IMG/VR virus record: IMGVR_UViG_3300013103_000003
Span: 1-44,895 of that record
Direction: 5' to 3' (one strand)
DNA from: a virus
Length of the DNA stretch: 44,895 bases
Within the stretch, counting starts at the first letter, position 1; each line of letters opens with the position of its first letter. The position numbers and the translations under genes are program-made. Shown here one piece after another: positions 28,780 to 37,415 of this stretch. Below the pieces are notes generated by a model, which saw only the letters and a program-made list of their open reading frames with translations, did no database searches and was not told where the DNA came from.

Positions 28780-30899
28780 TGAAATATCAACCTTATCCTA
28801 TAGCCGACTTCAGAACAGGATTAGAATTAAGCCATGAACCATGGTTAATCCCGCAGGATGCCTTCACTAAAATTGAGAACGGTTACCTTCGAGAGGGGGT
28901 TCTAATAAAGCGTCTGGGATATACAGAGTTCGGTAAGATAAGTCATTGGACTGCACAAGATTACACGGGGTATACCGAGGTGGATGTGGCAGCCGATAGA
29001 ATTACTGTAACTGCAACCGATATTACCATCACCGACCTTGTCGAGGATGAGAAAGTATATGTCTACAAGGATTTTGGCGTAGGTCACTTTGATGAAGCCT
29101 TTGAACATAAACTTAAGTTTAAGATAGATGCAGCACCTAACAATATTTGGGTTGGAGCTTGGGGGATGGCGAATATGTTAGGGAGTTTTCAAGATATAAT
29201 AGATGCTTCCGAGAACGGCATTAGTCTTATGATGCGTGGTACGGGAACAATGCAGGTTCATTTGTATGAGGTAGATGGTGGTACCGCTTATAGCGATTAT
29301 GCTGCTTTCGGGGCATATGGCGATTACTGTTATGCTATTATAAAGTATGACCCTACCGTTGGTACATATGGGACATTAACTGCTGAACTTTATTCGGACT
29401 CAAATTTTAGTGTTTTGGTTGATACTCTTTCATTAACGTTACACGGGTGGCATGATTATCGTTACCTTTATGCAATGCAGAATTATGAGGTAACGGGTGC
29501 TGATACATTATCGGGACATATTGGGGAACTCACGGAAGTTACTTATCCCGGCAACCCTGTGATGGGGATATGGAGATTTTATAAAAACGATAGTACAAGT
29601 CAACTTTTGGCTATGGATACGGAACGACTTAACCGATACAATACCAGCGGTGAACGTTTCGAGGATGTTTCAGGGGATACGTGGACGGGTGCAGATTACA
29701 ACTTCTTTTGGTGTACTAATTGGTTGGATAAATTATTTATAACCAACGGGGTAGACCAAGTCAAAGAGTGGAATGGCACGACCCTAAGCAATACAACTAT
29801 GGATATTGGTGGTGGTGATAGTGTGTCCACCGCTCTTCTAATGTTTTCTTATAAAGAACGACTTGTCTTATTGAGGGTGACGGAAACAACCGATGGATTT
29901 AAACCGCAACGGGCAAGATGGTCTAAGGTTGGATGTACAGACTATACCAATGATGAATATATAGATGCTCCAACGGAAGAATGGATTATAGCAGCTGGGA
30001 TATTAGGTGATGACCTTATTGTGTTTTTTGAACAATCTGTTTGGAAATTGGTTTACACTGCAAATTCTACACTCCCGTTTAAATGGGTAAAAATAGCGAA
30101 TACAGTAGGTGCTTACGCTACGAACAGTATAATGTTATTTTCAGATGAACTTTTAGCATTAAGTTCTACGGGAATTGTGGGAACAGATAGTTTAGAGGCT
30201 TATAGCGTTGACGAGAAAATCCCCAATTATGTTTTAAATATTAATCCGCTCGGTATAAAATACTGTTATGATGTGGATATAGATGAAGTAAGACAGAGTT
30301 GGATAACGTACCCTTCGGTTGGTTCTGATGTTCCTGACCATGTTCTGTGCTTCAATTATTATGAGAAGTCTTGGTCAAGTTTCGTTATGAATATGCATAC
30401 CTTTGGGTTTTATGAACGAACTTCAGACCCAACATTGGATGAGACAGAAGAGGCTTGGGATGAGTTAGAAAGGTCTTGGGATGACCGTACAATGGCGGCT
30501 GGATACCCTATAACTTTGGGGGGTAGTCATAACGGTTTTATATATTATATGAATAATGGAACTACGGATGATGGAAATCCTATCCACCTCACTGTTATAG
30601 GTGGACGTTGGAACCCGTTTCTAAATGAGGGGCAGTCGGCTCGTTTAGGTTATATAGATTTTTTGGTTGATGCTGACCCCGACATTTCTTTTACCGTAGA
30701 TTTTTATAGAAATGCGGGTACATCCAGTTATAAGACGGAGACCGTGGATTGTGCGGGTGATGGTGAAAAAGTGTGGAAACGAGTGTTTGTAGGCGAAACG
30801 GGGTCTTTTCATAAGATTAAAATAACGCATACTGGTAATGAACAATTAAGGATACATGCGATTGTTCCATGGTTTAAACGTAGTGGGAGACTTTGTTAA
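28779..30899 (+). CDS. Tail hub protein, P22 gp10-like beta-propeller
   Basis: 706 residues. The start (DAFTKIENGYLREGVLIKRL) and the repeated propeller-type blades (RFYKNDSTSQLLAMDTERLN, DKLFITNGVDQVKEWNGTTL, KERLVLLRVTE, GDDLIVFFEQSVWKLVY) match the tail-hub family of P22 gp10. In P22 gp10 forms a hexameric ring below the portal adaptor and stabilises packaged DNA. The length is larger than gp10. Position after the fibres is normal. Confidence 0.72.
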   Translation: MKYQPYPIADFRTGLELSHEPWLIPQDAFTKIENGYLREGVLIKRLGYTEFGKISHWTAQDYTGYTEVDVAADRITVTATDITITDLVEDEKVYVYKDFGVGHFDEAFEHKLKFKIDAAPNNIWVGAWGMANMLGSFQDIIDASENGISLMMRGTGTMQVHLYEVDGGTAYSDYAAFGAYGDYCYAIIKYDPTVGTYGTLTAELYSDSNFSVLVDTLSLTLHGWHDYRYLYAMQNYEVTGADTLSGHIGELTEVTYPGNPVMGIWRFYKNDSTSQLLAMDTERLNRYNTSGERFEDVSGDTWTGADYNFFWCTNWLDKLFITNGVDQVKEWNGTTLSNTTMDIGGGDSVSTALLMFSYKERLVLLRVTETTDGFKPQRARWSKVGCTDYTNDEYIDAPTEEWIIAAGILGDDLIVFFEQSVWKLVYTANSTLPFKWVKIANTVGAYATNSIMLFSDELLALSSTGIVGTDSLEAYSVDEKIPNYVLNINPLGIKYCYDVDIDEVRQSWITYPSVGSDVPDHVLCFNYYEKSWSSFVMNMHTFGFYERTSDPTLDETEEAWDELERSWDDRTMAAGYPITLGGSHNGFIYYMNNGTTDDGNPIHLTVIGGRWNPFLNEGQSARLGYIDFLVDADPDISFTVDFYRNAGTSSYKTETVDCAGDGEKVWKRVFVGETGSFHKIKITHTGNEQLRIHAIVPWFKRSGRLC

Positions 30900-33076
30900 T
30901 GTTTAGCGAGAATGCTAAAAAAAATAATACAGATGAACAGATTGGATTTAGTCGGGCTGGTATTAGGGGTTTAATTGCTGCCATAGAGAACCTTTCTGGT
31001 AACCTATTGAGTGGAATAGTGGCTCTCTTTCAAAACCCACCAGAGTCGGGTGTAGAAGATAAAGCTCCATCTTCCGCATGGGCTTATGACCATGATGCTG
31101 ACCCAAATGCTCACCACCCCCAAATTCATGCAACAGAGCACGTAACTGATGGGGGAGACGTAATTCCTGATGCGGTTTCCAGAGGTGATGCGGGTCTTAT
31201 GACTGGGTTAGATAAGTTAAAACTTACTAATCAGGTTTACATTCCTGATGCCTCTGAGGCAGACCAAGGAGTGATAAACGGGACTAAATGGACAATAAAG
31301 TATCTCATTGATACCGTTATTGGAGCTACTAAAGAAGCAACGATTAAGTTAGCTCATACAGGGTCGGGAGATAAAACTACCTACCAATTATCCACCAGCG
31401 AAACTATACCTTCCAACATTACCCTTGAGATAGAAAATGGGGCTATATTGTCTATTGATAATGAAGTAATCCTCACCATCAACAGCCCTTTCTCCGCTGG
31501 ACTATATCAGGTGTTTAGTGGGGATGGGAGTGTGAGCTTTGGTGTTAAAGCAGTTGAAAAAGTGTGGGTTGATTGGTGGAAAGAAAATACTATTCCTGGT
31601 ACTACTGATATGTCGACAGCTGTTCTAAAAGCTACTGACTCCGTAGAGAATATTGGATGCGACATTTATTTTAAACCAACCACCTATATTTTAAACGATG
31701 TCTATATTGAAGGAAACGAAACAGATGGTTTAAATCCCGGCGAAGGAGGCCCTTCTTTTATTGGTTTTGGAGATAATTCTGGTTGGTCTCTGTTGAATAC
31801 ATATGGCGGGACTATATTGAAAGCGAAAGAGGGTGCGGATTATATTATTAAACTTGGTTCAAGTACACAATACTTGAGCCGTGTAAGTTTCAAAAACATT
31901 GCTTTTGATGGAAATGATAACGCTGCGGACGGTATTTGGTCTGATGGAGCAGTCTTTACCCACCTTGAAAATGTAGTCTTTTCAAAATGTAAGGGCGCTT
32001 TTATTCCTCAGCGTGCAGATCGACTGACTATGACAAAATGTGCTTTTTATTCAAATACATATGGTATTTATTATGACGCTGATGTCCATGGGACTACTCA
32101 TGCAGCATCAGGCATTTCTTTTATAGATTGCCACCATCGAAGCAACGATTATAATATGTACTTAGATGCTGACAGAACAGATTTTCAATTTGTACTACGT
32201 GGCGGATATTGGACTTCTGCTGTCTACGCTGATTTTTATATTACAGGAGGTGTTAAACAGTTAGTATTAGATGGCGTAAATTTGGAGAATCCTTCAGATA
32301 AACCAAATGAAGCAGGCGGTGGCCATAAGGTTGCCCAATTTCAGATAGGGCAAGTGACTGGCGGAACACATGAAGGGATTGATTATATAAGCATTGAAAA
32401 TTGTATGATACAAGACAATAATGCTACTGTAGGGTATCGGCCAATTTTAATGACTGTAGTAGATAGTACGGATACTTCTAAGCCTTCTCTTAGGGTTCTT
32501 AGAATATCAAATAATGTTTTTCGGAATTGCGCTTCGACTCCTCTAATAGCAAAAGCGTCTGCACCAACTACAGAAATATCTCTGGTTTCTGAAATAGCAA
32601 TAGCATTATGGAAAGATAACGATGCGCCAGGCATAACTCCTCCTGTCGCAAGTAATATATGGACAGAGTCTGCGCTGGCATCCTCTCGTGGGTTAGGGCA
32701 GAAAGTAATTTATAAGGCTCAAATAAAAGAAACACCTATTATTATGCCTTTATTAGCAAGAACTGCATCCTTTACTGCACGATTATCTGAAGTGGGTGGA
32801 GTCTATACAAATGAAGGAGCTTCTGGAACAGTAATTTTTACTCTTCCAGCCGTTGTTGAAGGTTATAGTTGGTATTTCGTTAACATGGAGGCTGGTAAGG
32901 TAATCAGGCTCGATCCGCAAGATGATGAAGGATTTGTGGATGGCTCAGGACTTGGTAAATACAAGGATATATCAAGTACTGTAGGCCATGGAGCCCTTGT
33001 AGTTGGCGTATCAACTACAAAAGCAAAAGCTTGGCAGGCAATACCGCTTAATGGAGCAACATTAACAAACGAATAA
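30899..33076 (+). CDS. Tailspike, pectate-lyase-like beta-helix
   Basis: 725 residues from the ATG at 30899, which overlaps the hub stop. The N-terminal ~130 residues include a coiled-coil-like start, HDADPNAHHPQIHATEH and a DAVSRGDAGLMTGLDKLKL fibre motif. After ~220 comes a beta-helix (FKNIAFDGNDNAADGIWSDG, LENVVFSKCKGAFIPQ), then a C-terminal beta domain. Spikes with this layout often cut surface polysaccharide. Codon choice from ~31.6 kb differs (more GGC, GCA), suggesting module exchange. Confidence 0.72.
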   Translation: MFSENAKKNNTDEQIGFSRAGIRGLIAAIENLSGNLLSGIVALFQNPPESGVEDKAPSSAWAYDHDADPNAHHPQIHATEHVTDGGDVIPDAVSRGDAGLMTGLDKLKLTNQVYIPDASEADQGVINGTKWTIKYLIDTVIGATKEATIKLAHTGSGDKTTYQLSTSETIPSNITLEIENGAILSIDNEVILTINSPFSAGLYQVFSGDGSVSFGVKAVEKVWVDWWKENTIPGTTDMSTAVLKATDSVENIGCDIYFKPTTYILNDVYIEGNETDGLNPGEGGPSFIGFGDNSGWSLLNTYGGTILKAKEGADYIIKLGSSTQYLSRVSFKNIAFDGNDNAADGIWSDGAVFTHLENVVFSKCKGAFIPQRADRLTMTKCAFYSNTYGIYYDADVHGTTHAASGISFIDCHHRSNDYNMYLDADRTDFQFVLRGGYWTSAVYADFYITGGVKQLVLDGVNLENPSDKPNEAGGGHKVAQFQIGQVTGGTHEGIDYISIENCMIQDNNATVGYRPILMTVVDSTDTSKPSLRVLRISNNVFRNCASTPLIAKASAPTTEISLVSEIAIALWKDNDAPGITPPVASNIWTESALASSRGLGQKVIYKAQIKETPIIMPLLARTASFTARLSEVGGVYTNEGASGTVIFTLPAVVEGYSWYFVNMEAGKVIRLDPQDDEGFVDGSGLGKYKDISSTVGHGALVVGVSTTKAKAWQAIPLNGATLTNE

Positions 33077-33177
33077 TTTTAAGTTACTTGGGCTAAGATT
33101 AGGGTGGAATCAGTTTAAGGAATTACCTCACTCCAAATAGAATATTAACCCATACAGCTTTTACATCAGGAGACACC

Positions 33178-33321
33178 ATGAAACTAATACCAATCATCAT
33201 ATTAGGATTATTTTTATCACTCAACCCTACTTTTACAGGTAGCCTTGATTTAGGTTTATCCAGTAAATCAGGAGTTACTGACTCTCAGTCATTATATCTT
33301 GGGGTTGATATTATAAATTAA
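33178..33321 (+). CDS. Short exported peptide, 47 residues
   Basis: It has a CAGGAG site 6 bases before the ATG. Residues 1-17 are a signal peptide (KLIPIIILGLFLSLNPTFTG with the cleavage region at its end), leaving ~28 residues (SLDLGLSSKSGVTDSQSLYL). It looks like the start of a beta-barrel or surface protein that stops early. It could be a functional envelope peptide or a remnant. It begins the accessory block before the ATP-grasp gene. Confidence 0.5.
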   Translation: MKLIPIIILGLFLSLNPTFTGSLDLGLSSKSGVTDSQSLYLGVDIIN

Positions 33322-33334
33322 ACGTGTTATTGAT

Positions 33335-34645
33335 ATGATTTTAACTATCTCAAATAGTGGTGAAATACTCCCAATAGTGAGCAGATTAAAAAAAGAAGGA
33401 GTGAATATCAAAACCTATATCCATACGCCAGCGTATAGAAAGAATTACTCAGGTATTTTACCACCACACCTGACCTTAAGTCGGATTAAAAACGCTGTTA
33501 AACAGGCTGATTTAGTGATATTTGACATAAATCACGCCAACGAGGGGAAGAAGGAAGATCGAGCGTTATTGAAAATCTTCGGGTGTAAAGTTAACTCTCC
33601 TGGTGTTTTTGGCCCGATTGCTGATAAGATACGACAAAGTACCTCGTGTATAGGTAGTAGTGAAGTCACAGAAGAATGGGAAATGAACCGTGCTTTAGGG
33701 GCTAAGGTAGCACAACAGATAGGGTTAAACGTACCACATGAAGAGAAATTCACTAAGTTAAGTGACGGAGTGAAATTCCTTAAAGATAAGAAAGACCTAT
33801 GGGTTTTTAAACCGAATGATAATAAAGACCTTGACCTAACATATGTTGAAAAATACCCGGGGGAATTAGTTCAGAAACTCACAAATGAATATATGACACG
33901 ATTGACAAAGGACAAGTTTTCATTTGTATTGCAAAATAAAGTTGAAGGGGTAGAAATTTCAACGGAGGGATGGTTTGATGGGAAAAAGTTTTCACATCTT
34001 AACCATACTATAGAAGAAAAGCGTATGATGAACTCTAATTTAGGAATATCAATTGGTTCTCAATCTAACACGGTTTGGGTAAAACAAACCCCCGGAATAC
34101 TCTCTAAAGAGTTTGATAGATTAATTCCTAAATTAAAAGATGCCGGTTATGTTGGGCCAATTGATATAAATGCTATTGTTCAAAAAGATAAGATATATTT
34201 TTTGGAATTTTCTACCCGTTTCGGATGGGATGCTCTGTATTGTTTATTGAGTTTATTGAAATCATCTTTATCTGATTTTTTTCAGAAAGGGAAAGGGGTA
34301 TTTTCCGATGGATATGCGAGTTCGGAACGAATTTCAATTCCACCGTACCCATATAATTCCTCAGAGTTATTAGCAGAATTTGCTAAAGATGTTACCATTC
34401 AGAACGCTCCATCTTCTTTTTGGATGGAAGATGTGTACTTCGATAAAGGTTTACGTTGTGCAGGTACTGATGGGATCCTTGGAGTAATGGTGGGTACTGG
34501 ACGTTCTATCGGGGAGAGTGTCCATAACGTATATAAGAATATAAATAAGGTAAAAATATCATCCTATTTACAGTATAGGACTGATTTAGGAAGAAGAGCG
34601 GAAAAAGCTCTGCAACAATTAAAGAAATGGGGTTATAAGTTATGA
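33335..34645 (+). CDS. PurD-like ATP-grasp ligase
   Basis: 436 residues; ribosome site weak. A Rossmann-like N-terminal third (MILTISNSGEILPIVSRLKK, KQADLVIFDINHAN) is followed by the ATP-grasp: KDLWVFKPNDNKD, VEGVEISTEGWFDGKKF, KDAGYVGPIDINAIVQKD and IYFLEFSTRFGWDAL with the metal-binding Glu-x-x-x-Arg. PurD joins glycine to phosphoribosylamine with this fold. In a virion operon, a housekeeping purine step is unlikely. A carboxylate-amine ligation used for DNA or protein modification is a better guess. It overlaps the GNAT gene as ATGA. Confidence 0.72.
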   Translation: MILTISNSGEILPIVSRLKKEGVNIKTYIHTPAYRKNYSGILPPHLTLSRIKNAVKQADLVIFDINHANEGKKEDRALLKIFGCKVNSPGVFGPIADKIRQSTSCIGSSEVTEEWEMNRALGAKVAQQIGLNVPHEEKFTKLSDGVKFLKDKKDLWVFKPNDNKDLDLTYVEKYPGELVQKLTNEYMTRLTKDKFSFVLQNKVEGVEISTEGWFDGKKFSHLNHTIEEKRMMNSNLGISIGSQSNTVWVKQTPGILSKEFDRLIPKLKDAGYVGPIDINAIVQKDKIYFLEFSTRFGWDALYCLLSLLKSSLSDFFQKGKGVFSDGYASSERISIPPYPYNSSELLAEFAKDVTIQNAPSSFWMEDVYFDKGLRCAGTDGILGVMVGTGRSIGESVHNVYKNINKVKISSYLQYRTDLGRRAEKALQQLKKWGYKL

Positions 34646-35136
34646 AAAAGAAAACGGCTGCCAAAGAGACAATGCCAAAGGCTAAATCAGACGTAATCCA
34701 AAAAACACAGGAAAAACAGACAGGATTTGCAAGGTTAAAACCAATTAGGATATTCGACCTTCGTTTAATTCCAATGTATCTTATGAAACAGGTGAAGCCA
34801 CGAGACATTAACTTTAATACGCTTTTAATGGCTAATAAGGTAATTACCGAAAACCCAGCAACGCTCTTGTACGTATATGTTACGACAAACCATCAAATAA
34901 AGGGGTGGTTGTGGGCTACAATGAATGTACTAAATAGAGAAATACTTGTGCATATTCTTTCGGTAGATAAAGAGTATCAGAACACAAATATACTTCCAAC
35001 GGTAAGAGAACAACTATTAGAATTAAAAGCAACATTTAAAGCCAAATCTGTTACCTTCGTGACAACCCGACCCGATGCGTTTTTAAGGGGAATACCTTGC
35101 AAAAAGTCAAAAAAGGTTTTAATGGAAGTAGAATAA
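34642..35136 (+). CDS. GNAT-like acyltransferase coupled to the ATP-grasp gene
   Basis: 164 residues. A basic, Lys-rich first 35 residues precede a GNAT-type core: RDINFNTLLMANKVI, HQIKGWLWATMN, NREILVHILSVDKEYQNTNI and REQLLELKATFKAKSVTFVT. This resembles the acyltransferase-fold proteins found near internal virion genes in T7-like phages, so a virion role is possible. Its ATGA overlap with the ATP-grasp gene suggests they form a two-enzyme pair. Confidence 0.55.
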   Translation: MKKKTAAKETMPKAKSDVIQKTQEKQTGFARLKPIRIFDLRLIPMYLMKQVKPRDINFNTLLMANKVITENPATLLYVYVTTNHQIKGWLWATMNVLNREILVHILSVDKEYQNTNILPTVREQLLELKATFKAKSVTFVTTRPDAFLRGIPCKKSKKVLMEVE

Positions 35137-35177
35137 TAGAAGTAAAATGATGGAAGTAAAATGATGGAGGTAAGTTA
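35122..35177 (+). repeat. Four 14-base tandem repeats before the ejection genes
   Basis: Units ATGGAAGTAGAATA, ATAGAAGTAAAATG, ATGGAAGTAAAATG and ATGGAGGTAAGTTA. The first encodes the end of the GNAT protein and the second contains the TAG that follows its stop. The last contains GGAGG, the ribosome site of the next gene. It looks like a duplicated translation-initiation region. Confidence 0.75.
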
Positions 35178-35182
35178 AGAAA

Positions 35183-36214
35183 ATGGGTAAAGTAATGGAG
35201 ACATTTCAGGACATTACAGGTTTGAGCCCTAAAGTTACACCAGCGCATATGATGTCAACCCCCAGTATGACACCAGAGCAACAGGAATTACTAAAACAAC
35301 TAATAGGTCAAGTTAGTCCACAAATAGGTGAAGGCGTTTCCCCCTACCCTGGTCAAATAGCACCAGGGGCGTCTAATTTACAACGGGGTGGATTTGATGT
35401 AATTCAAGACATATTAGAGGGTGGTGGAGCTTATGGTACAGGTGGAGAGGCTCTTAACCGAATATTGGGTGGTACACCCGAAACTTCACTCACTGCAAGG
35501 ATGGGGCCTACGAAGGCTGGTATAATGGGTACAGTAGGGCCAACCAGTGGTGGATTTGATAAGAAATCTGCTGTAGATTATTGGACAAAAGCCATAAAAG
35601 AACCCGCTATGCAAACATGGGAAAAGGAGATAATTCCGAAAGTGTTAGAACCATTTGTAAGCGCTGGCGGATTAAGTAGCGGTGCTGCAAGGAGAGCGGT
35701 TGCAGAGTCAGGCCGTAACCTTACTACAGATATTACTGGTAAACTCGCAGATGTACTTTACAAGGGTGAACAGGCAGGAGCAGAACGAGGGTTTAGAGGA
35801 AAAGAAAGTTTTGCTAATCGCATAGAGAACGCCCTTGGTAGAGAGTTTGGAGCAGGAGAAAGTTATCGTGAACGGGTTGGTGGTACCGAAAGGTCTTATC
35901 TTGATAGATTGCTTGGAACTATTCCACAAGCTATAAACTATGCAATGACTCCTGCACAGTTGGCGTTAAAGGGTGGTGGAGTAGAACGAGGAATACTTAG
36001 CGAACAAGGTCAAGAGGCTTTTAATAAATGGAATATGGCTCAACCGTATAATAATCCATGGTTGAACATGGGAATGAATTTACTCAACCTTAAACCCTTC
36101 ACATCCGGGATGGCACAGGCATCATCCACACCTGGTTGGGGTCAAAACCTAATGGGTATACTTGGGCGAACAAAGGAGGGTGCGTCAGGATTATTTGGGT
36201 CGGTGGGGAAATAA
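35183..36214 (+). CDS. Internal virion (DNA ejection) protein 1
   Basis: 343 residues, Gly/Ala-rich, starting PAHMMSTPSMTPEQQELLKQ and containing FVSAGGLSSGAARRAVAESG and a long helical middle with amphipathic segments. Such proteins, encoded between tail genes and the large polyvalent protein, are packaged in podovirus heads and injected before DNA. Assignment is by composition, pattern and position. Confidence 0.65.
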   Translation: MGKVMETFQDITGLSPKVTPAHMMSTPSMTPEQQELLKQLIGQVSPQIGEGVSPYPGQIAPGASNLQRGGFDVIQDILEGGGAYGTGGEALNRILGGTPETSLTARMGPTKAGIMGTVGPTSGGFDKKSAVDYWTKAIKEPAMQTWEKEIIPKVLEPFVSAGGLSSGAARRAVAESGRNLTTDITGKLADVLYKGEQAGAERGFRGKESFANRIENALGREFGAGESYRERVGGTERSYLDRLLGTIPQAINYAMTPAQLALKGGGVERGILSEQGQEAFNKWNMAQPYNNPWLNMGMNLLNLKPFTSGMAQASSTPGWGQNLMGILGRTKEGASGLFGSVGK

Positions 36215-36215
36215 A

Positions 36216-36497
36216 ATGAGCCTAATAACATTACTAACAAAAAGAGAAGTCGAAAAATCCAAGAAAAAACCGAATATTATGGGTATGGTTATGCCCGATT
36301 CAACGCTTGATCAAGTGCTAAATCAGATACCCGAAGACACACCCGCAGATACACTTGGGGATATGCCCATAGATATACCCGTAGATCGAACACAATCCAA
36401 TGTTATGAAATACTTGGATTTTATAGGCCAAATGAAGGGTATGAATCCTATTGAACGTATTCCGATGATTCTTAAACAATTTGGAATTTTAAGGTAA
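36216..36497 (+). CDS. Small virion-operon protein
   Basis: 93 residues from the ATG at 36216, just after the preceding stop. A basic start (TKREVEKSKKKP), then an acidic stretch of DTPADTLGDMPIDIPVD repeats and a helical end. It may be a linker or partner of the ejection proteins. No family is recognised. Confidence 0.6.
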   Translation: MSLITLLTKREVEKSKKKPNIMGMVMPDSTLDQVLNQIPEDTPADTLGDMPIDIPVDRTQSNVMKYLDFIGQMKGMNPIERIPMILKQFGILR

Positions 36498-36506
36498 GGG
36501 ATAAAA

Positions 36507-37412
36507 ATGGCATTACCACTATTATTGAATTATATAGGAAGAAAACGAGAGCAAGAAGCTTATGAAAAAGCTAAAATGATTGAAGCCCAAAAAAATGCTG
36601 ATTACAGATTATTGGGTAAAATCCTACAAGAGAAACCAGTTCCCCAAGAGGATACTCCTTATGCTTCTAACGCTACGGGAGCATTAAGACAGGGTCAAAC
36701 TCAGCTTGACAGGATTATGGCTATCAAAACACCTGAAGTACGTCAAACTGGATTAACCATGTATGAGACACGACAAGCTCATAAAAGGGCAGAAAAGACT
36801 TGGAGGGAACATGAAGAAATAATCAGTAAGAGGTCAAAGCCCGACAAACATCAATTTGTGGGTAATTTGATACATCCTGAGACCGGTAAAAAGGTCAAAG
36901 CACATTATGTAAATGGGGTACTTAAAGAATACCTCCCGGAACATGGGACTGGAAGGATTATTAAACTACAAAAGAGAGGAAAACCGACAATAAAAGATAA
37001 CAAACGTATCACTCCCATAATTACAACGACTGTGGAGGAAGGAAGTGCAGCACACCTTAATGCGTTAAAAAATGGTTTTAATGCGGAGATAATTACGACC
37101 GAAACTGAAACTCTACACGAAAGTTCGGATCAGGCATTAAAAACGGTTATGAGATATAGCGCTATGAAATCGGCTCTTGATAAAGAGGGTGCAGGTGCAG
37201 AATTTCTTAGGAATTTGGAAGATACTGACCCGGAATTAGCTCAAAGATTAAGGGGTTCACGTGATGTAACAGAGATTAAACGTCAACTTCAAATGCTAAT
37301 TGACCACTTCCTGAAATATGTAAACCCAACGGATAGAAGGAAGTTTGAGGGAAAAGCACAAAGTCCAGCAGCAAAATGGATGCAAGATAAATTAAGAACA
37401 CACGGAATGTAA
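36507..37412 (+). CDS. Internal virion (DNA ejection) protein 2
   Basis: 301 residues. A helical N-terminal half (REQEAYEKAKMIEAQKNADY, ETRQAHKRAEKTWREHEEII), a short beta middle and a helical end. Coiled coils with Gln/Ala richness fit a packaged ejection protein. The large protein's ATG follows after three bases. Confidence 0.6.
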   Translation: MALPLLLNYIGRKREQEAYEKAKMIEAQKNADYRLLGKILQEKPVPQEDTPYASNATGALRQGQTQLDRIMAIKTPEVRQTGLTMYETRQAHKRAEKTWREHEEIISKRSKPDKHQFVGNLIHPETGKKVKAHYVNGVLKEYLPEHGTGRIIKLQKRGKPTIKDNKRITPIITTTVEEGSAAHLNALKNGFNAEIITTETETLHESSDQALKTVMRYSAMKSALDKEGAGAEFLRNLEDTDPELAQRLRGSRDVTEIKRQLQMLIDHFLKYVNPTDRRKFEGKAQSPAAKWMQDKLRTHGM

Positions 37413-37415
37413 GCA

